DNA of 64,000 nt. Source: Archangium lansingense. GTDB taxonomy: Bacteria > Myxococcota > Myxococcia > Myxococcales > Myxococcaceae. The notes under the pieces were generated by a model that was not told the DNA's origin, did no database searches, and worked only from the letters and a program-made list of their open reading frames with translations. Positions 59,870-64,000 of the stretch are shown here, in pieces; position 1 is the first letter of the stretch; every line of letters begins with the position of its first letter. Location of the stretch: assembly GCF_026626635.1 (NCBI RefSeq), contig NZ_JAPNKA010000001.1, positions 7,254,001-7,318,000 of the forward strand, read 5' to 3'. Position numbers and translations under genes: made by a program.

Positions 59870-60127
59870 TCAGAAGGCCTTGAAGGTGGTGATGGTGTAG
59901 GTGTCTTTGACACCGGCCAGGGTCTGGATGCGCTCGGTGACGAAGCGGCCAATGTCCTGGTCCTTGTCGAGGTGGAACTTGGCCAGCAGATCGTAGCCAC
60001 CCGAGGTGGAGTAGACCTCGGCGGCCTCGTCGACCTGGTCGGCGATCATCGCCGCTGTCTTATATGTCTGCCCCAGCTCACACTTGATCATGACGAAGAT
60101 GGTGTGCACGGGGGCGCACCCTATCAC
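59870..60127 (-). CDS. Stand-alone Lrp/AsnC ligand-binding (RAM) domain protein
   Basis: 85 residues. HTIFVMIKCELGQTYKTAAM, VDEAAEVYSTSGGYDLLAKF and ERIQTLAGVKDTYTITTFKAF are the complete beta-alpha-beta-beta-alpha-beta RAM fold of Lrp/AsnC regulators, without the N-terminal HTH. Such small proteins form decamers or octamers and bind amino acids. GTG 60127 overlaps the desaturase stop by 4 bases; GTG 60109 is another possible start and would begin exactly with VHTIFVMIK. The overlap implies co-translation with the desaturase. Confidence 0.8.
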   Translation of the reverse strand: MIGCAPVHTIFVMIKCELGQTYKTAAMIADQVDEAAEVYSTSGGYDLLAKFHLDKDQDIGRFVTERIQTLAGVKDTYTITTFKAF

Positions 60128-61260
60128 GCCACGTCGGGGAGCGGACCGGAAGCCGAGGCGCCCTCACGGCGGGAGATCCGCCGCATGGAGCGCTTGCCCA
60201 CCACGATGTCCACCATCTTCCGAGCCCGCGTCCAGACGCTCTCCTGGACGTAGGGGATGCCGTACTTCTCGCAGATCGCGCGCACCTTCGGCTGGATGCG
60301 CTGGTACTGGAGCATGGAGAGGTCGGGGTAGATGTGGTGCTCGATCTGGTAGTTGAGCCAGAGGTGGAGGTAGTCGTTGAGGTCTCCGCCGGTGCGGTAG
60401 TTGGCACTGCCGATCACCTGCTGGAGGTAGCGCTCGCCCTTGTTCTCCGGCTTGGAGTCGAAGCGGTACAGGTCCTCGCCGGTGTGGTTGGGCCCCACCA
60501 CGAGGAAGGTGTGCACGTTGGTGATGACCTCGGCCATGAGCGAGTTGCACAGGGCGCTGAAGCCGGCCCACGCCCCCAGCGGCAGGAAGAGCGCGGGTAG
60601 GACGACGAAGTTCCAGGCGATGTAGGGGGCGTAGCCGCTGAGCAGCACCTCGCGCCACTCCTCGCGGGTGAGGGGCCCGTCCGGGCGGTGCTTGCGACGG
60701 AGAGAGGCGAGCGTCTCGGGAGAGTAGTAGCTGGCGCGCCAGGTGATCGCGAGCAGGGCGAGCTGGAAGTAGCGCAGGGCGAGCGGGCGGTCCGGGTTGC
60801 GCAGGGAGCCCTCGGCATTGCGCTCGAGCAGATCCGGGTCCGCGTCCTCGCCGGTGTGCGAGTGGTGGAGGACGTTGTGCTCGTAGACCCAGGCGTCGGG
60901 GAGGATCCAATCGAGCCAGTCGAGGAAGCGGCGATTGCCCTTGGCGAAGCCCTTGCTGGTGCGCTCCGCGGGGGCGCCGGGGACGCGGTCATAGCCACGG
61001 TGCCCCACGTGGTGCATGAGGAGCCAGCGCGTGGAGCGGCCGAGCCCCATGGCCGCCGCGCTCAGGGGGTTGGGCATCATCCAGCAGGTGGCCAGGCCGA
61101 GCACCGAGGCCGCGCGGCCCCAGTTCTCGATCTTCCGCAGGTGCGCGAGGTCCGCCTCGCTGACGGAGGCGTCGATCTCGGTGCGCAGCGCGCGGATGTC
61201 AGCCAGGAAGCCCTCCACGTCCACGGACGCGGGATCGAAGTCAGGGGTGGCGCGAGACAT
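60124..61260 (-). CDS. Membrane fatty acid desaturase
   Basis: 378 residues from ATG 61260 (GAGGT upstream). Three His boxes are present: HHVGHRG, HNVLHHSH and QIEHHIYPD; the QxxHH form of the third is typical of front-end desaturases, here without a fused cytochrome b5. Hydrophobic regions lie before and between the boxes (YAPYIAWNFVVLPALFLPLG, LALLAITW). Introduces double bonds in lipid acyl chains using di-iron chemistry at the membrane. Overlaps by 4 bases with the small RAM-domain gene. Upstream residues in the open frame are Arg/Pro-rich and lack family likeness. Confidence 0.9.
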   Translation of the reverse strand: MSRATPDFDPASVDVEGFLADIRALRTEIDASVSEADLAHLRKIENWGRAASVLGLATCWMMPNPLSAAAMGLGRSTRWLLMHHVGHRGYDRVPGAPAERTSKGFAKGNRRFLDWLDWILPDAWVYEHNVLHHSHTGEDADPDLLERNAEGSLRNPDRPLALRYFQLALLAITWRASYYSPETLASLRRKHRPDGPLTREEWREVLLSGYAPYIAWNFVVLPALFLPLGAWAGFSALCNSLMAEVITNVHTFLVVGPNHTGEDLYRFDSKPENKGERYLQQVIGSANYRTGGDLNDYLHLWLNYQIEHHIYPDLSMLQYQRIQPKVRAICEKYGIPYVQESVWTRARKMVDIVVGKRSMRRISRREGASASGPLPDVA

Positions 61261-61401
61261 ACGGGGGGACCTCGGGCGGGCGGAGCGAGTGGAGGGGTCA
61301 AGAAGAGCGGGCCCGCCTGTGCGCGCTCGGGGGCCGCACGGTAGTCGCATGCCAGTGGCTCGGGGAAGACTTTCGCCTCCACTGAGACCCTCCTACCCCG
61401 T

Positions 61402-61422
61402 CCCTCTCCCGGAGGGAGAGGG
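61402..61422. terminator. Hairpin terminator
   Basis: CCCTCTCCC and GGGAGAGGG form a strong stem with a 3-base loop between the AAA ATPase stop and the desaturase promoter region. Likely ends transcription of the AAA gene (minus strand). Confidence 0.6.
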
Positions 61423-61437
61423 GTTGTTGGAGATGGC

Positions 61438-64000
61438 TCAGCCCGTCGTGGGGCGCTGCATGGCCTGGAGCAGTTCCAGCGCCTCGGTGACGGCCTGCCA
61501 GACCTGCATGGCCTTGAGGTTCTCGTCGCCACTCTGCAACGTCCGCTTCGCCAGCCTCTCGATCGGTGCCAGCGCGCTCTCCACCAGCACGATCTGCCGG
61601 CCCAGATCCGCGGGCAGCGGCGCCGTGGCCCGTTGCGGCGACGGCACAGGCGCCCGCTCCGCCATGGACTTCACAGCCTGGGACATCTGCTCCATGTACC
61701 GCCCCAGATCCGCGGGCGGCGCGGACACGGGCGCGGCCACCGGCTGGCGCTCCGCCATCGTCTTCACCGCCTGCGTGAGCTGCTCCATCACTGGCCCCAT
61801 GTCCACCGTCTGGGCCGGCGCCGCCACCGCGCGCTCGGCCAGCACCTTCAGCACCTTCGCCAGGTGTTGCAGGTACGGCGTCAGGTCCGGCCCCTGCACC
61901 ACCGGCGCCGGCGTCTCCTTCTTCGCCAGCTCCAGCAGCGCGTCTCGCAGCGCCTCCAGCCTCGGTGTCACCTCGGCCACCGGACTCGGGCCCGACGGCT
62001 GGCGCGTCACCTCGGCCGCCTTCACCACCGCGCCCGCCACGGAGCCGAGCTGCTCCTCGATGGCACTGAGCTGACCCGTCACGCGGGCCACCGGATCGTC
62101 CTCCTTCCCGCCCATCCGCTTCACCCGCGCGAAGCCCAGCTTGATCTCCTCCCAGCGCTTCGCCTTCTCCGGCGTCAGCCGCCCGCGCATCTCCTGCAGC
62201 TTGAGCAGGTTCTGCTCGGCCGCCGTGGTGAGCGTCTGCGACTCGCCCTGGTAGTGGTCGTCGAGGAGCCGCTCCAGCTCATCGTCCGTCATCGCCGCCA
62301 CCACCTTCTCGGTGATCTTGCCCATGTTGCGGTAGCTGCCCTGCAACTTGAACGCGGGCTCCGTGCGGAAGCGCTCGTCCTGCGCCGCCGAGGCGATGTA
62401 CTCCAGGTTCACCTTCAGCAGCACCTGCTGCACGCGGAACAGCCGCTGGAACACCGCGACGATCTCCTGCAGCTCCGCCGCCGCGTAGCCGTACGCCAGC
62501 TCACCGGTGGGCACCTCCTCGCCCTTCGCCATGCGGATGAGCTTGTGAATGTCACCCGGCTCGCGCGTGGCCAGCGGCGCCAGCGCACTGTTCGACGTGA
62601 GCGCGTTCTCGATGTAGCTCAGCGCGAACAGGTCCTCCTTGCCGTCGAGGATGTCGCCCAGGTTGTAGGTATCAGCGCGGTTGGCGAGCATGTCCGGAAT
62701 GCGGAAGCGGTCGCCCGTCTCGGTGTACGGGTTGCCGGCCATCACCACGCAGAACTTCTTGCCGCGCAGGTCATACGTGCGCGTCTTGCCGTTCCACACA
62801 CCCTCGATCCGGCGCTGGCCGTCGCACAGCGAGATGAACTTCTGGAGCAGCTCGGGATCCGTGTGCTGGATGTCGTCGAGGTAGAGCATCACGTTGTTGC
62901 CCATCTCGAAAGACAGGTTGATGCGCTCCACCTCCTGGCGAGCCGTGGCGTTGGGAGCCTCGGCCGGATCCAGCGACTTCACCGAGTGGCCCAGCGCCGG
63001 GCCGTTCACCTTCACGAAGGTGAGACCGAGCCGGCTGGCCACGTACTCCATCAACGTCGTCTTGCCGTAGCCCGGGGGCGACATGAGCAGCAGCATGCCC
63101 ATGCGATCCGTGCGCTTGTTCTCGCCCGCCGAGCCGAGCTGCTTGGCCAGGTTGGCGCCAATGAGCGGCAGGTACACCTCGTCGATGAGCTTGTTGCGCA
63201 CGAAGGACGTCAGCACCTTCGGCGTGAACTCCTCCAGGCGCAGCCGGCGGCGCTCGCGGTCCAGCAGGTCCCGCAGCAGCGCGCGGTAGGCGTGATAGGC
63301 CGGCACGCGCACCTGCCGGAAATCGCTCAGGCGAGTCAGGAACTCGTCCAGCCGCAGCGGCAGCTTGCGATCATGGATGCGCGGGTGCTGGCCCAGCATG
63401 CCCGTCACCTCGGTGGAGGTGAGAGCACCGGCCACCTCGCGGTCCAGCTTGCGCTCGGTGAGCAGCACCACCGCGGCCTCCACCGCCACGTGGGCCGCCG
63501 CGCCCGGACCGCCCTCGCGCCGCGCCAGATACGCCTCCACCCATGCGCGCACGGTGCGCAGGCGCTCGGGGAGGTTCTTCTCCAGGCCGCGCAGATCGTC
63601 CTCGAAGGCCGAGCGCGTCCCCGACCTGTCCAGCTGCGACAGCAGCGCGTCCTTGAGCGCCACCGCCTCGCCGCTGGTGGTGAAGCGAGGCCTGTCGCCG
63701 GCCAGCTCCTCGACGAGGTAGCGTCCGGCGAGCCGCGCCTCCGCGGGGCCGCACTCCACCCCCGAGGCCTTCAGGAAGGCGCCGATCCGCTCGCCCGCCT
63801 CGTTGCCGAGGGCCACCAGCTCCGCCGACTCACCAAAGGCCGCACGGAGCCGGTGCAGGCTGCGCGCGCGCCGGTGGATGAGCGCCTTCTCCTCGCCCTC
63901 ACCCCCGAAGGCCCAGTACAGGGCCGCCCAGGCGCGCGGCGTGGGCGCGAAGCGCAACAGCCCCGCCCCCGTGTGCATCGCCAGCAGCTTCTCCAGGATA
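61438..64000 (-). CDS. Large AAA-family ATPase ('DNA repair ATPase' type), C-terminal part
   Basis: The frame is open to the window edge, so the start is outside; about 853 residues are visible. An AAA core lies near the middle: MLLLMSPPGYGKTTLMEYVAS (Walker A), NNVMLYLDDIQHTDPELLQKF (Walker B), VVMAGNPYTETGDRFRIPDMLANRAD with sensor and Arg-finger-like residues, followed by a helical region. The last 250 residues are long amphipathic helices and a Pro/Ala-rich linker, probably coiled coil. Similar large proteins are annotated as DNA repair ATPases in myxobacteria; that function is not proven. A terminator lies just after the stop. Confidence 0.8.
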   Translation of the reverse strand, partial: ILEKLLAMHTGAGLLRFAPTPRAWAALYWAFGGEGEEKALIHRRARSLHRLRAAFGESAELVALGNEAGERIGAFLKASGVECGPAEARLAGRYLVEELAGDRPRFTTSGEAVALKDALLSQLDRSGTRSAFEDDLRGLEKNLPERLRTVRAWVEAYLARREGGPGAAAHVAVEAAVVLLTERKLDREVAGALTSTEVTGMLGQHPRIHDRKLPLRLDEFLTRLSDFRQVRVPAYHAYRALLRDLLDRERRRLRLEEFTPKVLTSFVRNKLIDEVYLPLIGANLAKQLGSAGENKRTDRMGMLLLMSPPGYGKTTLMEYVASRLGLTFVKVNGPALGHSVKSLDPAEAPNATARQEVERINLSFEMGNNVMLYLDDIQHTDPELLQKFISLCDGQRRIEGVWNGKTRTYDLRGKKFCVVMAGNPYTETGDRFRIPDMLANRADTYNLGDILDGKEDLFALSYIENALTSNSALAPLATREPGDIHKLIRMAKGEEVPTGELAYGYAAAELQEIVAVFQRLFRVQQVLLKVNLEYIASAAQDERFRTEPAFKLQGSYRNMGKITEKVVAAMTDDELERLLDDHYQGESQTLTTAAEQNLLKLQEMRGRLTPEKAKRWEEIKLGFARVKRMGGKEDDPVARVTGQLSAIEEQLGSVAGAVVKAAEVTRQPSGPSPVAEVTPRLEALRDALLELAKKETPAPVVQGPDLTPYLQHLAKVLKVLAERAVAAPAQTVDMGPVMEQLTQAVKTMAERQPVAAPVSAPPADLGRYMEQMSQAVKSMAERAPVPSPQRATAPLPADLGRQIVLVESALAPIERLAKRTLQSGDENLKAMQVWQAVTEALELLQAMQRPTTG

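Noticed and set aside
1..64000. CRISPR arrays
   Set aside because: No set of short regularly spaced direct repeats with unique spacers was seen; the repeats found are long pairs, inverted IS ends or protein-coding repeats.

Overview
This is GC-rich DNA from a myxobacterium, most probably a Cystobacterineae relative (Archangium, Cystobacter or Melittangium-like). The markers are a DUF2381 protein, several large Ser/Thr kinases including a kinase/cyclase/AAA/TPR fusion, complex PAS-type histidine kinases, a SitA-like outer-membrane-exchange toxin with its immunity gene, and many lipoproteins. The assignment is an inference from gene content; no rRNA or complete tRNA gene is present.

Positions 1-17.8 kb are accessory DNA. 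Three integrase remnants (1-186, 11217-11834, 14201-14473) point the same way and one lies beside a 3' half of a tRNA or tmRNA (14156-14184), so the region looks like a row of integrated elements stacked at one attachment locus. The first element has an excisionase/integrase pair, an AT-rich repeated control region, a phage HK97-type prohead protease with a cysteine-rich tail, a DUF4238 gene, an HK97-type major capsid protein (no portal, terminase or tail genes seen), a broken metallophosphoesterase, and then a signalling block: exported protein, pseudokinase, two paralogous XRE regulators, transmembrane Ser/Thr kinase and DUF2381. A roughly 330-410 bp repeat lies before both capsid-assembly genes. 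The second element carries a GmrSD-like (DUF262-DUF1524) defence nuclease. The third carries a toxin lipoprotein that now reads as two frames and an Imm26-like immunity gene, separated by an IS1182-family element with a clean CTAG duplication.

Positions 17.9-38.7 kb look like a metabolic and stress island: a DyP peroxidase with two companion genes, an outer-membrane barrel, a GH15 glucoamylase/trehalase, a DUF202 membrane protein, then D-lactate dehydrogenase, pyruvate kinase, Zn-alcohol dehydrogenase, glucokinase and phosphofructokinase in one direction, a NodT/HlyD/RbbA/YhhJ export system, a MITE related to the IS1182 element, a thioredoxin-like protein and a class I PPK2. Together they would turn stored glucan or trehalose into pyruvate and lactate and balance polyphosphate and nucleotides, as expected of a low-oxygen or energy-stress programme.

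Positions 38.7-64 kb look like ordinary myxobacterial chromosome: secreted and lipid-anchored proteins, a GST, a Vps62-ricin secreted protein, a TPM-domain protein, a P450, a secreted cyclophilin, the kinase/cyclase fusion, a carboxypeptidase-regulatory-repeat protein, two hybrid-input histidine kinases, a stand-alone RAM domain, a fatty acid desaturase and the C-terminal part of a large AAA ATPase that runs off the window.
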